In this document: positions 1 through 7,963 of the stretch, piece by piece
How the letters are laid out: each line of letters opens with the position of its first letter
Position numbering within the stretch: the stretch's first letter is position 1
Source: Aquisalimonas sp.
GTDB taxonomy: Bacteria > Pseudomonadota > Gammaproteobacteria > Nitrococcales > Aquisalimonadaceae
Length of the DNA stretch: 9,665 nucleotides
Direction of reading: 5' to 3'
NCBI GenBank assembly: GCA_007133445.1
Contig: SLMR01000173.1
Location: forward strand, 1-9,665
The notes under the pieces: generated by a model
The model's database searches: none
The model's input: the letters and a program-made list of their open reading frames with translations, nothing else
What the model was told of the DNA's origin: nothing
Program-made: the position numbers and the translations under genes

Positions 1-1125
1 GCCCCGCGGGCCCGTGCCCTTGGCGAGATACATACGCTGGTCCGCCTGCTCCAGCAACTGCCGCCAGTCCCTGTCCCGCTCCGTTGCCTCACGGCAGGCC
101 AGCCCGAAGCTGGCGGTCTGAGTACGGCCGTCCGGGCGCAGGCCGAGCCCGGAGCCGGCAATGCGTTCGGCCACGGCCCGTGCGCCGGCATCATCGGTGT
201 CCGGCAGCACCAGTACGAACTCTTCTCCGCCCCAGCGAATGACCATATCCCCGGCACGGGTGGCACTCTGCAACGCCTCGGCCGCTTGTTGCAGGCAGAT
301 GTCTCCGGCCTCATGCCCGTAGCGGTCGTTGATGCTCTTGAAATCGTCCAGGTCCAGAAAGGCGACGGCGAGCCCCGTCCCGCGGCGACGGTGCTGGGCG
401 TCCACGCGTGCCAGCAGGTATTCGCCGCTGCGCCGGTTGAGTAGCCCGGTCAGGGGGTCGTGAGCAGCGTGGCGGATCAGCCGGTCCATCATCTGCAACT
501 GGCTCATGCCCGCCAGGGTGGCCACGGTGGCGATCAGCAGCAGGAGCCACAACGCCCCCAGGTGCGTGGTCCAGGGCAGGCCGTTGAGGTTGAGCACCAT
601 CACGGCGGCCTGGGCGCCGATGACGGGTGAGCTGAACGCTGCGCCTTCCGCCAGTGTGAGCGGGAAAATACTCAAGCCGGCGATCATCACGAAGGGCAGA
701 AAGGCGTAGCCTGTAGCGAAGGCACCCTGCATGCCGCCGAGATCGTGGGCGGAAAGATAGGGGTGTGTAAAGAGGAAGAATCCGGAAGGAACGACGAACA
801 GCAGCGCGAGCGCGCCCCAGGCGGCGCCACGACCTTCGCGCCGGCGGTAGCCCCAGGCCAGCGCGGCGAAGGCGATGCTGGCAACCATCCGGGCTACCGC
901 CAGATCCGCAGCCACCGCTCCGGGCATCACGAGCACGTCCACCGCGATCCAGAGCGGTGTCAGCACCGCGAACAGCAGCGCCACAGCGCGCGCGCGGGCA
1001 ATGATCAGCCGTGTCCGCTGCCGCTCGAGCAACGGACTCTCCCCCGTGGGCGCGAGAAGTACCCGAGGGTTGCCCCCGGCTTCGCGCCAGAGGCTGCCCA
1101 GCAGTGGCGAACGCCCCTCCGACAT
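1..1125 (-). CDS. Membrane-anchored diguanylate cyclase (GGDEF domain), C-terminus cut by window edge
   Basis: The protein would make cyclic di-GMP from two GTP at the inner membrane. 375 codons are visible. The N-terminal 210 residues hold about six hydrophobic segments (near 41-62, 71-92, 102-119, 141-158, 163-181 and 189-208), an integral-membrane sensor I do not match to a named MASE family. The catalytic domain begins at HDPLTGLLNR (about 222-231), continues through the metal-binding stretch FLDLDDFKSIND (about 256-267) and reaches the active-site GGEEF at 299-303. RAGD lies five residues before GGEEF, a canonical RxxD inhibitory site, so product feedback is expected. GGEEF and the surrounding signature residues are intact, so an active enzyme is likely. 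The start is ATG at 1123-1125, preceded by the strong ribosome site GGGAGGAGAG. The visible end (QRMYLAKGTGPRG) is near the usual domain end, so few residues are probably missing. There is no EAL or PAS domain in the visible part. The input signal is unknown. Confidence 0.95.
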   Translation of the reverse strand, partial: MSEGRSPLLGSLWREAGGNPRVLLAPTGESPLLERQRTRLIIARARAVALLFAVLTPLWIAVDVLVMPGAVAADLAVARMVASIAFAALAWGYRRREGRGAAWGALALLFVVPSGFFLFTHPYLSAHDLGGMQGAFATGYAFLPFVMIAGLSIFPLTLAEGAAFSSPVIGAQAAVMVLNLNGLPWTTHLGALWLLLLIATVATLAGMSQLQMMDRLIRHAAHDPLTGLLNRRSGEYLLARVDAQHRRRGTGLAVAFLDLDDFKSINDRYGHEAGDICLQQAAEALQSATRAGDMVIRWGGEEFVLVLPDTDDAGARAVAERIAGSGLGLRPDGRTQTASFGLACREATERDRDWRQLLEQADQRMYLAKGTGPRG

Positions 1126-1153
1126 CCTCTCCTCCCGGTATGCACTCGTTGTT

Positions 1154-1171
1154 CTATCCCCAACGGGATAG
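1154..1171. promoter_or_regulatory. Perfect 7-bp inverted repeat upstream of the diguanylate cyclase
   Basis: CTATCCC at 1154-1160 and GGGATAG at 1165-1171 pair exactly around a CAAC loop. On the minus strand the repeat ends 28 bases before the cyclase start codon and about 15 bases before its ribosome site. It could be a protein-binding operator or an RNA hairpin in the 5' leader. No convincing sigma-70 boxes were found around it, so the choice between these is open. Confidence 0.45.
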
Positions 1172-1191
1172 GTTGGGCGGTTTCACTCGTG

Positions 1192-1215
1192 CCGGGTTTG
1201 ATCTGAATCAACCGG
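1192..1215. repeat. Imperfect inverted repeat in the divergent intergenic region
   Basis: The arms CCGGGTTTGAT and ATCAACCGG can pair over nine base pairs with one bulged G and one bulged T around a CTGA loop. It lies in the 277-base region between the diguanylate cyclase and the 470-residue gene, about 20 bases beyond the other inverted repeat. Either could serve one or both divergent genes. The rest of 1126-1402 shows nothing I can name; a clear sigma-70 promoter was not found. Confidence 0.3.
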
Positions 1216-1402
1216 ACCCCGGATTCGACAGCGGTATCTGATCGTTCGGGAGCTGTGCGCCAGGGCCTGGGCGAGGCCAGCGGCGCTAACCAGCAGGTGC
1301 CGGGGCGGATGCAGCAGTTCGCGCTGCGTGATTGACGCGGTGCACCAGCGCCTCGGGATGGAATGTTAGGATAGCCGGACATCCCCTGAGCTGGAGTATC
1401 CC

Positions 1403-2815
1403 ATGGCCCGTCGCGACACGGAGCTAACCACCGACCAGAAAGCCCTGGCCATCAACCTGGACAAGTTCAAGTTCGGCTCCATCGTCGAGATCGGGGCCGG
1501 GCAGGAGGTGGCACGGCGGTTCTTCTCCGTGGGCGCGGCTGCCGGTACCGTGGCCAAGACCATGTCCGCGTACGACATGGCGGTCAGCGACGACATCTAC
1601 GGCCCGGTAGACCGCTATGTCAGCCGCGCCCGGCTGATGCAGATGCTGGACAAGGAGTTCAGCCAGGTGGTCAACCGGCTCAAGGACGTGCGGCCCCGCA
1701 ACTCCACCTTCTTTGCCTATGCCGCCACCGTTACGGCGCGCAGCTTTAAGCAGCAGAACGAGTGCCACGGCTGGGTGGGCATCCGCGCCCAGTTCCACCC
1801 CGGCGCCGAGCCCAGCGACATCGTCATGCACGTCCGCATGCTGGATCAGGACAACACGCAGCAGGCGGATGCTCTCGGCATCCTCGGGGTCAACCTCATT
1901 CACGGTGCGTTCTATCACCACAACCGCCCGGAGCGAATCATCGAAAGCCTCCGGGACGAGCTGGGCACCGATCGCATCGAAGTGGATTCGATTCACTTTG
2001 CCGGCCCCTACTTCGAGGAGGTGGACAACCGCCGGATGAATCTCCAGCTCATCCGCAGCTGGCTCACCCGGGCGGTAATCTTCAATCCGGAGCGTGACGT
2101 GGTCGTGCCGGGCGAGCTGTTCTTCCGCAAGCCGGTACTGGTCATCCGCGGCCTGTTCAAACCAGTGACCCGGGTGAACGTGGACATGATGCGCGCCGGT
2201 CAGCAGCAGTTCGACAAGCTCGCAGCGGTGAGCCCCGACGAAACGGTCTCCCTGGCGGAGATCACCATCAACTCGCCCACCGCCGGTGATGACACCGATG
2301 ACGTCGACTTCCTCCAGCGGGCCGACCTGCTTGCGACACTCGGTTATACGGTGATGATCTCCGACTACGTGCGCTTCTTCCGGCTGCGCGCCTACCTGCG
2401 TCGCTACACCCAGAAGCCCATCGGGATCGTGCTCAGCGTGCGCGATTTCGGCACCCTGTTCGACGAGAAGTACTACGAAGGCGTCGAGGGCGGCATCCTT
2501 GAGGCATTCGGCAAGCTCTTCCCGGACAACACCCAGGTGTATGTCTACCCCTCCCGCCGCGAGGGCGAGACGGAGACGACGACGCTGCACAACGTGCAGG
2601 TACCAGCGCACCTGCACCACCTGCTGGCTCATCTGGTGGAGAACGGCAAGCTTCAGGCCGTGGATCCGATGGACGAGGAGTGCCTGCACATCGATGCCGG
2701 CGATGTCCTCCAGGGCCTGCGTGCCGGCCGTGACGACTGGCGGGCGGCCGTGCCCGAGACGGTGGCCGAGGCCATTGCCGAACGCCGCCTGCTGGGCTTC
2801 GAATCCGAGGCGTGA
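1403..2815 (+). CDS. Conserved cytosolic protein of unknown function, 470 residues
   Basis: No signal peptide or membrane segment is visible, so it is probably soluble and cytosolic. The start is ATG at 1403, with GGAG six bases upstream, and the stop is TGA at 2813-2815. The N-terminal half has motifs I recall as conserved in a bacterial family: EIGAGQEVARRFF (29-41), GTVAKTMSAYDM (48-59), NECHGWVGIR (119-128), EPSDIVMHVRMLD (136-148), LGILGVNLIHGAFYHH (158-173). The C-terminal half includes GYTVMISDYVRFFRLRAYL (314-332) and EKYYEGVEGGILEAFGKLF (355-373). From memory, database entries of this family carry conflicting automatic names, including TonB-dependent receptor and nicotinate-nucleotide adenylyltransferase. 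Neither fits: there is no plug or barrel, and no HxGH nucleotidyltransferase motif. Many Asp, Glu, Arg and His residues suggest an enzyme or a nucleotide- or metal-binding protein, but I will not assign a reaction. It stands alone, divergent from the cyclase, and a hairpin follows it. Confidence 0.85.
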   Translation: MARRDTELTTDQKALAINLDKFKFGSIVEIGAGQEVARRFFSVGAAAGTVAKTMSAYDMAVSDDIYGPVDRYVSRARLMQMLDKEFSQVVNRLKDVRPRNSTFFAYAATVTARSFKQQNECHGWVGIRAQFHPGAEPSDIVMHVRMLDQDNTQQADALGILGVNLIHGAFYHHNRPERIIESLRDELGTDRIEVDSIHFAGPYFEEVDNRRMNLQLIRSWLTRAVIFNPERDVVVPGELFFRKPVLVIRGLFKPVTRVNVDMMRAGQQQFDKLAAVSPDETVSLAEITINSPTAGDDTDDVDFLQRADLLATLGYTVMISDYVRFFRLRAYLRRYTQKPIGIVLSVRDFGTLFDEKYYEGVEGGILEAFGKLFPDNTQVYVYPSRREGETETTTLHNVQVPAHLHHLLAHLVENGKLQAVDPMDEECLHIDAGDVLQGLRAGRDDWRAAVPETVAEAIAERRLLGFESEA

Positions 2816-2859
2816 GCTTCCGTGAAGCACCTGGTGGCGTCGAACGGAGACAGACTGTC

Positions 2860-2878
2860 AGCGCGCCGTTCGCGCGCT
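2860..2878 (+). terminator. Possible terminator hairpin after the 470-residue gene
   Basis: AGCGCGC (2860-2866) and GCGCGCT (2872-2878) form a perfect 7-bp stem with a 5-base loop, 45 bases after the stop codon and 49 bases before the next start. No T-run follows, so it is a weak intrinsic terminator at best. It may instead be a processing or regulatory hairpin in the leader of the next gene. Confidence 0.3.
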
Positions 2879-2927
2879 ATGATCCGGGCCGCAACGCGTC
2901 ATTTCAGTGTTGAACCGGAGGCCAACC

Positions 2928-3746
2928 ATGTACAGCAAACTCCCGCTGCGCTCGTTTACCGCGGGCGCCATCGTGTCCACCGTCGCGCTGGCGGGGTTTT
3001 CGGCACCCGCCTACTCCCAGGAACGCCCGCTGCTGGTGGAGCGTGCCACCGTCCTGCCCGCCGGCGAGGCGGCGATTTTCGGGCATCTCGGGTATGAGAT
3101 CGGGCGTGAGGCCGGTGGTGGCCAGGGGCAAGGCCAAGGCCAAGGCCAAGACATTCCCTCTGGCTCCGAATACGACAACGCCCGCCTCGGACCCTTCGGC
3201 GCCCGGTTCGGCCTTGGCGACAGCGTCGAGGTCGGCGGCTACCTGACCGCGAACATCAACGACGAGGACGACGACGACGCACCGGACAGCTCCGGCCTCG
3301 AGGGACTGACCGTTTACGGCAAGATCGCCGCCAACGAGTACATCGCAGTGACCACCGGGCTGACTGCCGCCGGTTCCAACGATGTGGGGCCATATCCCAA
3401 CGACGGCATCGACTTCTTCGTCAATTTCCCCATGCAGCGCCCTCTGGGTGCCGGTCTGCTGTATGGCGAGCTGGGCTACACGGTCCAGGACAACGACATC
3501 GGCGGCACGTTCGTCAATTACGGCATCGGCTATTCCATGCCCATGAACGAGCAGCTTGCCCTGAATGCTGAACTGGTCGGTGAAGAGAGCAACAACTTCG
3601 CTCGAAATGGAAACACCATGAGCCTGGTCCTCGGCGGCAACTTCCAGCCCGAGCGCAACATCGACATTGCCCCGTACGTGTCGGTGGGCCTCTACGATGC
3701 CGCGCCCAGCGTGGCCGTGGGCACCTCCTTCGAGTTGCGCATGTAA
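2928..3746 (+). CDS. Exported beta-barrel-like protein with Gly-Gln repeat, probable outer membrane
   Basis: 272 residues. The start is ATG at 2928, chosen because GGAGG lies six bases upstream and a clean signal peptide follows: basic MYSKLPLR, a hydrophobic core to about residue 24, then SAPAYS with cleavage predicted before Gln31. An in-frame GTG seven codons upstream lacks this logic. The mature part is made of alternating short strands rich in Gly, Tyr, Phe and Asn, with turns rich in Asp and Asn, as in a small outer-membrane beta-barrel or porin-like protein. There is no lipobox Cys. Two odd low-complexity stretches occur near the N-terminus: (GQ) repeats at 65-74 and an acidic run NDEDDDDAPD at 111-120, either of which could be a surface loop or, for the acidic one, bind divalent cations. 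The protein ends SFELRM; a terminal Met rather than Phe is atypical for a BamA-sorted barrel. I do not recognise a named family. A strong terminator follows, so it is probably monocistronic. Confidence 0.85.
   Translation: MYSKLPLRSFTAGAIVSTVALAGFSAPAYSQERPLLVERATVLPAGEAAIFGHLGYEIGREAGGGQGQGQGQGQDIPSGSEYDNARLGPFGARFGLGDSVEVGGYLTANINDEDDDDAPDSSGLEGLTVYGKIAANEYIAVTTGLTAAGSNDVGPYPNDGIDFFVNFPMQRPLGAGLLYGELGYTVQDNDIGGTFVNYGIGYSMPMNEQLALNAELVGEESNNFARNGNTMSLVLGGNFQPERNIDIAPYVSVGLYDAAPSVAVGTSFELRM
3121..3150 (+). repeat. Hexanucleotide tandem repeat inside the beta-barrel gene
   Basis: Five 6-base units run in tandem: GCCAGG, GGCAAG, then three identical GCCAAG. They encode the alternating Gly-Gln run at residues 66-74. 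The unit is a multiple of three, so slippage would change loop length without breaking the frame. Confidence 0.8.
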
Positions 3747-3751
3747 CCCGC

Positions 3752-3780
3752 GCTCACGCCCTGTCGTAACAGGGGCGAGC
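3752..3780 (+). terminator. Stem-loop just after the beta-barrel gene
   Basis: GCTC at 3752-3755 pairs with GAGC at 3777-3780, and CCCTGT with ACAGGG inside it around a CGTA loop, with a small internal mismatch. It starts six bases after the stop codon and has no T-run. It probably acts with the stronger hairpin that follows, as a 3'-end stabiliser or a weak first terminator. Confidence 0.4.
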
Positions 3781-3799
3781 ATCGCCCCGCACTACTTCC

Positions 3800-3833
3800 G
3801 CCCCGGGCCGCCAGTCGGTGCCCCGGGGCTTTT
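3800..3833 (+). terminator. Rho-independent terminator for the beta-barrel gene
   Basis: GCCCCGGG (3800-3807) pairs perfectly with CCCGGGGC (3822-3829), followed at once by TTTT and then CGTTGT. It lies 54 bases past the stop codon of the exported protein and well upstream of the next start, so the two plus-strand genes are separate transcription units. Confidence 0.8.
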
Positions 3834-3850
3834 CGTTGTCCGCTCAGCGG

Positions 3851-3880
3851 TGGACACGGGCCGCGTCCCGGGGCCACTAT
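3851..3880 (+). promoter_or_regulatory. Weak candidate sigma-70 promoter for the 669-residue gene
   Basis: TGGACA (3851-3856, five of six to the -35 consensus) and CACTAT (3875-3880, three of six to the -10) are 18 bases apart. They lie between the terminator and the start codon at 3953. The -10 match is poor, so this is only a suggestion. Confidence 0.3.
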
Positions 3881-3952
3881 GCCGGTGAGAGCGCCCCGTC
3901 CGAACCGAATCGTCGGGGGAGACGCGCAGGCGCCCCATAGGGCCGGGAGATT

Positions 3953-5962
3953 ATGACTGAAGGTTCCATCGACGCGGAGCAGGAGCAGCTCCAGCGTCTC
4001 GCGCAGCGTCTGGATCAGGCATGCGAACGGCTGGCGCGCACGTCGGCCTTTGCCAAATTCACCCACAGCGCCGAGGTCATTGTCGCTGCGCAGCGCGTGC
4101 TCGCGCTGCCCGGCGGCCCCGAGGCGGTCTATCAGCGCATCGGCGCTCTCGAGGCGTCGGGCATCTTTTCCGGCAGTGACTGGGAGACCCCGGAGTTCCT
4201 GCAGCCGGAAATGGCAGCGAATACTCTCAAGCTGAGCAGCGATCCGCAGATGGTCCTGCTGGAGTGCCTCAGCGAGCTGCGCCTGGTAGCCATCGTGGAG
4301 GGGGAGCTGCCCCCGGAGCATATCTCCGCGGAGGACGCGCGCCATTTCCTCGCCCGGGTGCTGGCGCTGAACGTGCACCTGGTGTTCGGCGAACTGAACG
4401 AGGCGGAGCGGGTGCGCCTGGGCCGCCATGCCGACATGGTGCGGCAGCATCAGCGCTTCATACTCGACCGCGTCGGCTTCGACGCCGTGGTCGAGGAGCT
4501 GATCACCGAGATCTGGCGCATCCTCCAGCAGCGACCCATCCAGCTGGACAACGTCAAGGCCATGATCACCAACGTGGCCGTCTACCTGAACAGCGATGCC
4601 CCGGGCGTGCCCATGGCAAGCACGCGGGGTGCCGAGCGCCTGATCAGTGCCCTGTACGGTCCCACCCGGGCAAGCCAGGAAGACCCGGGGCTGGACGCGT
4701 TCGTACAGCGGCTGCAGAGCATGGACGAGCAGACCCTGCGCAACGAGGCGCTGGGGTTCGGCCGGGCCATGCACGACACGGGGCTGGTGTCCCCGTACCA
4801 CGCCACCTTCCTGCGCTTCGTGCTCGACAACGCGCCGGACCTGGTGCCGTCCACGCTCGGCCTGAGCAGTACTGGCATCGAGGTGCTGGCCTGCTACGGT
4901 GAACTGATTCACCGACTGATTCGTGAGGCCATCTGGCCGGAGACGGCTGACGCCATCTACGGCCTTGCCGGGCTGCTGGAGCGCGGCGTGCTGTACCTGG
5001 GGCCGGTACCGCCGGCGCTGTGGCGGCAGATCCACTTGAGTCTGTCTCCCGAGGCGCAGCGGCTGCTGGCGCATACCGAATTCGCTGGCGGCCCGTCAGC
5101 GCGTGTGCGCCTGCTGGCCGGGGTGATCAGCATGCTCGGCCGGCCGCTGGGCATTGGGCAGGGGGACAATCCCACCTGCCAGTCGGCGCGGGCACTGTCC
5201 ATGTGGTCCACCAATGACCCTGACTATCTGCTGCAGATCGTGGCGTGGGCGGCGCGCGACAGTGACGTCATCAGCCACTTCGAAGGCCATGCGCTGTCAT
5301 CGGCAGCTCTGATGGCGCGCAATCCAGCGATGCCGCTGTGGGACGTGGATCCGGTGTCCGCGGTAACGGTGCCGCATCTGGACGCGTTGTACCAGGAGAT
5401 GGGCCGCCTGTGCGTCGCCCGCGGCGAGGATCCCCACCGCTGGGTGAATCCCGAGTTCCACGGCTGGTGGGTCGGGCGGGGGTTCGCCATTGCCGTGGAC
5501 GTGGCCACCGGCATGCTGGTGGACCAGGAAGGGTTTGTGCGCCGCTTCTACGCCTGCTATCACCCGCTCTACAACGGCAACAACCCGGTGATCCACTCCC
5601 AGCCCGCGGGCATCGCGGTCACGGACGCCACGGCGCGTTTCATTGGCTGGCACGCGATCTCCATCGAGCGGGTGGGGTTCGATCCGGAGGGAGTGATGCG
5701 GGTGTATTTCTTCAATCCGAACAACGACAGCACCCAGGACTGGGGTAACGGCGTGGTGGTCTCCACGGAGGGTGCGGGGGAGTACCACGGCGAGTCGTCA
5801 CTGCCGTTCGAGGAGTTCGTCTCCCGGCTCTACATCTTCCACTACGACTCCCGCGACGAGGCCCAGGGCGTCGTCGTGCCGGAGGATGCCATGGCGCGCA
5901 TCAAGGCCATGGTGGCGGGAAGCTGGGGAGCGAACCGTCAGGCGCCCGAGCCGGGCGCCTGA
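3953..5962 (+). CDS. Large helical protein with predicted papain-like cysteine hydrolase domain
   Basis: 669 residues, no signal peptide or clear membrane helix, so probably cytosolic. The start is ATG at 3953, with GGGAGA four bases upstream. Residues 1 to about 390 look mainly helical, with an amphipathic, possibly coiled-coil beginning (residues 8-30), and I do not recognise a family. The C-terminal 270 residues contain GIGQGDNPTCQSARALSMW, with Gln403 exactly six residues before Cys409, the papain spacing of oxyanion-hole Gln to nucleophile. GWHAISIERV supplies His567, and YFFNPNND supplies Asn588 (or Asn590, Asn591 or Asp592) 21 residues later. The order Gln, Cys, His, Asn and the position of each at the start of a helix or strand fit a papain or transglutaminase-like fold. 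Peptidase, amidase or acyltransferase activity is therefore inferred, not shown. It sits alone between a terminator and the convergent ATP-grasp gene. Its last codons and stop lie inside a perfect inverted repeat. An alternative is a structural protein in which the triad is coincidental. Confidence 0.85.
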   Translation: MTEGSIDAEQEQLQRLAQRLDQACERLARTSAFAKFTHSAEVIVAAQRVLALPGGPEAVYQRIGALEASGIFSGSDWETPEFLQPEMAANTLKLSSDPQMVLLECLSELRLVAIVEGELPPEHISAEDARHFLARVLALNVHLVFGELNEAERVRLGRHADMVRQHQRFILDRVGFDAVVEELITEIWRILQQRPIQLDNVKAMITNVAVYLNSDAPGVPMASTRGAERLISALYGPTRASQEDPGLDAFVQRLQSMDEQTLRNEALGFGRAMHDTGLVSPYHATFLRFVLDNAPDLVPSTLGLSSTGIEVLACYGELIHRLIREAIWPETADAIYGLAGLLERGVLYLGPVPPALWRQIHLSLSPEAQRLLAHTEFAGGPSARVRLLAGVISMLGRPLGIGQGDNPTCQSARALSMWSTNDPDYLLQIVAWAARDSDVISHFEGHALSSAALMARNPAMPLWDVDPVSAVTVPHLDALYQEMGRLCVARGEDPHRWVNPEFHGWWVGRGFAIAVDVATGMLVDQEGFVRRFYACYHPLYNGNNPVIHSQPAGIAVTDATARFIGWHAISIERVGFDPEGVMRVYFFNPNNDSTQDWGNGVVVSTEGAGEYHGESSLPFEEFVSRLYIFHYDSRDEAQGVVVPEDAMARIKAMVAGSWGANRQAPEPGA

Positions 5963-5965
5963 CGG
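5935..5965. terminator. Perfect 14-bp inverted repeat at the convergent gene junction, possible bidirectional terminator
   Basis: CCGTCAGGCGCCCG (5935-5948) and CGGGCGCCTGACGG (5952-5965) are exact reverse complements around an AGC loop. The TGA stop codon of the 669-residue gene (5960-5962) and its last eight codons lie within the stem, and the stop of the ATP-grasp gene is nine bases beyond it. Such a GC-rich hairpin between converging genes is expected to stop transcription from both sides, but neither side has a T-run. It may instead block RNA decay or collisions. Confidence 0.6.
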
Positions 5966-5973
5966 CGCGAGCC

Positions 5974-7200
<1,227 letters not shown>

Positions 7201-7348
7201 GCGTGCGGCTCCGTTGCGAAAGGGTCCTCACGTCACGCGGGTTTCCCGCCTGGCACGCGAGGGCGAATGCGGGGTTACATCCCCTGACCATTCAGCCTAG
7301 CACGTGAGTCGCCGGCGTCTGTATGTTGGCACGATAGGTGCTGCCGGG

Positions 7349-7900
7349 TCAGAACTGGTAACGCAGCCCGGTGGTGAGGTAGTTGGAGCCGCCGGATGTG
7401 CCGTACAGACCGAAGACACCGGAGCGATGGTAGACCCGGGTGACCAGGCTCCAGCGGGAGCTGCCCGGCGGGCGGATGGTGATGTCCGCGTGCATGTAGT
7501 GCAGCAGGTGGCGGGTGTCTTCCTCGACGGGCGGGCGTTCCGAGGCGCGGGACATGCCCTGGGCGAAGGAGACGCGGGTGTCCACCCAGTCGTCCCAGGG
7601 GAAGTGGGTCCAGGCGACTACCAGGGCGATGTTCTTCTCCCAGTGAGACTGATCACCCCAGTGGCGGACTAGGTGGCCTTCGGCCTCCCAGACCACGTGG
7701 TCCCACCAGACGTCCAGCTCGCGGCCCACGATCGCGGCGCCGAGGTAGGACGACTCGAGATAGCCGCCATTGGCGCGGAAGATGTCGATGAACCGGCTGT
7801 CGTCGTATTGCCCGATGAGCCCGGCAGCAAACCAGGGGCTGTCAGCGGCCTTGCTGCCGAAGGGCAGGATCAGCAGCAGGGCAAGGAGGATTCGAGTCAT
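7349..7900 (-). CDS. PagL-like outer-membrane beta-barrel (acyloxyacyl hydrolase-like)
   Basis: 183 residues. MTRILLALLLILPFGSKA is a signal peptide, with cleavage likely after Ala18 or Ala19. The mature part has alternating aromatic and polar strands and ends GLRYQF, with the terminal Phe typical of outer-membrane barrels. Near the end, RVYHRSGVFGLYG (155-167) followed by GGSNYLTTGLRYQF resembles the lipid A 3-O-deacylase PagL, where a HxS pair followed by Asn-rich turns forms the active site. Here His158 and Ser160 keep the HxS pair, but the Asn-Ala-Gly after it is replaced, and I see no Glu at the place of the third PagL catalytic residue (Ser172 sits there). I recall a gammaproteobacterial family with the same HHRSGVFG-type ending, often left as hypothetical. 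Lipid A modification is plausible but unproven. The ATG at 7898-7900 has no clear ribosome site. It lies 63 bases after the transporter on the same strand, with a hairpin between them. Confidence 0.8.
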   Translation of the reverse strand: MTRILLALLLILPFGSKAADSPWFAAGLIGQYDDSRFIDIFRANGGYLESSYLGAAIVGRELDVWWDHVVWEAEGHLVRHWGDQSHWEKNIALVVAWTHFPWDDWVDTRVSFAQGMSRASERPPVEEDTRHLLHYMHADITIRPPGSSRWSLVTRVYHRSGVFGLYGTSGGSNYLTTGLRYQF

Positions 7901-7919
7901 GCGCGTATGATACTGACCG

Positions 7920-7951
7920 CCGCCGCCGGCCGCTACGGCTGCCGGCGGCGG
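7920..7951 (-). terminator. Perfect 11-bp hairpin between the transporter and the PagL-like gene
   Basis: CCGCCGCCGGC (7920-7930) and GCCGGCGGCGG (7941-7951) pair fully around a 10-base loop. It begins 12 bases after the transporter stop codon on the minus strand and ends 19 bases before the next start. No T-run follows. It could end transporter transcription, partly attenuate read-through, or hold the start region of the downstream gene, which lacks a clear ribosome site. Confidence 0.5.
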
Positions 7952-7963
7952 GCGGGGTGCTGG

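Noticed and set aside
1332..1372. TTGACG and TAGGAT as a promoter for the 470-residue gene
   Set aside because: The boxes are 29 bases apart, far from the 16 to 18 needed, and no better partner was found for either.
1424..2830. 468-codon open frame on the minus strand opposite the 470-residue gene
   Set aside because: It mirrors the plus-strand gene in a GC-rich sequence where stops are rare, has His- and Val-rich low-quality protein with no motifs, and lacks a good start context. The plus frame has a ribosome site and recognisable conserved blocks.
2822..3097. 91-codon plus-strand open frame overlapping the beta-barrel gene start
   Set aside because: It overlaps the signal peptide of the well-supported gene in another frame and has no ribosome site or protein character.
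3692..5074. 460-codon minus-strand open frame opposite the 669-residue gene
   Set aside because: It crosses the terminator and intergenic region and overlaps two plus-strand genes; its composition (Gln, His, Arg) is that of an antisense shadow.
7237..7284. Small hairpins upstream of the ATP-grasp gene as a riboswitch
   Set aside because: GCGGG/CCCGC (7237-7249) and GGGG/CCCC (7271-7284) have only 5- and 4-bp stems and no recognisable conserved core. Such stems are common by chance at this GC content.
7328..7345. GGCAC/GTGC-GCC hairpin as terminator of the PagL-like gene
   Set aside because: It is short, with a bulge and no T-run; too weak to call.
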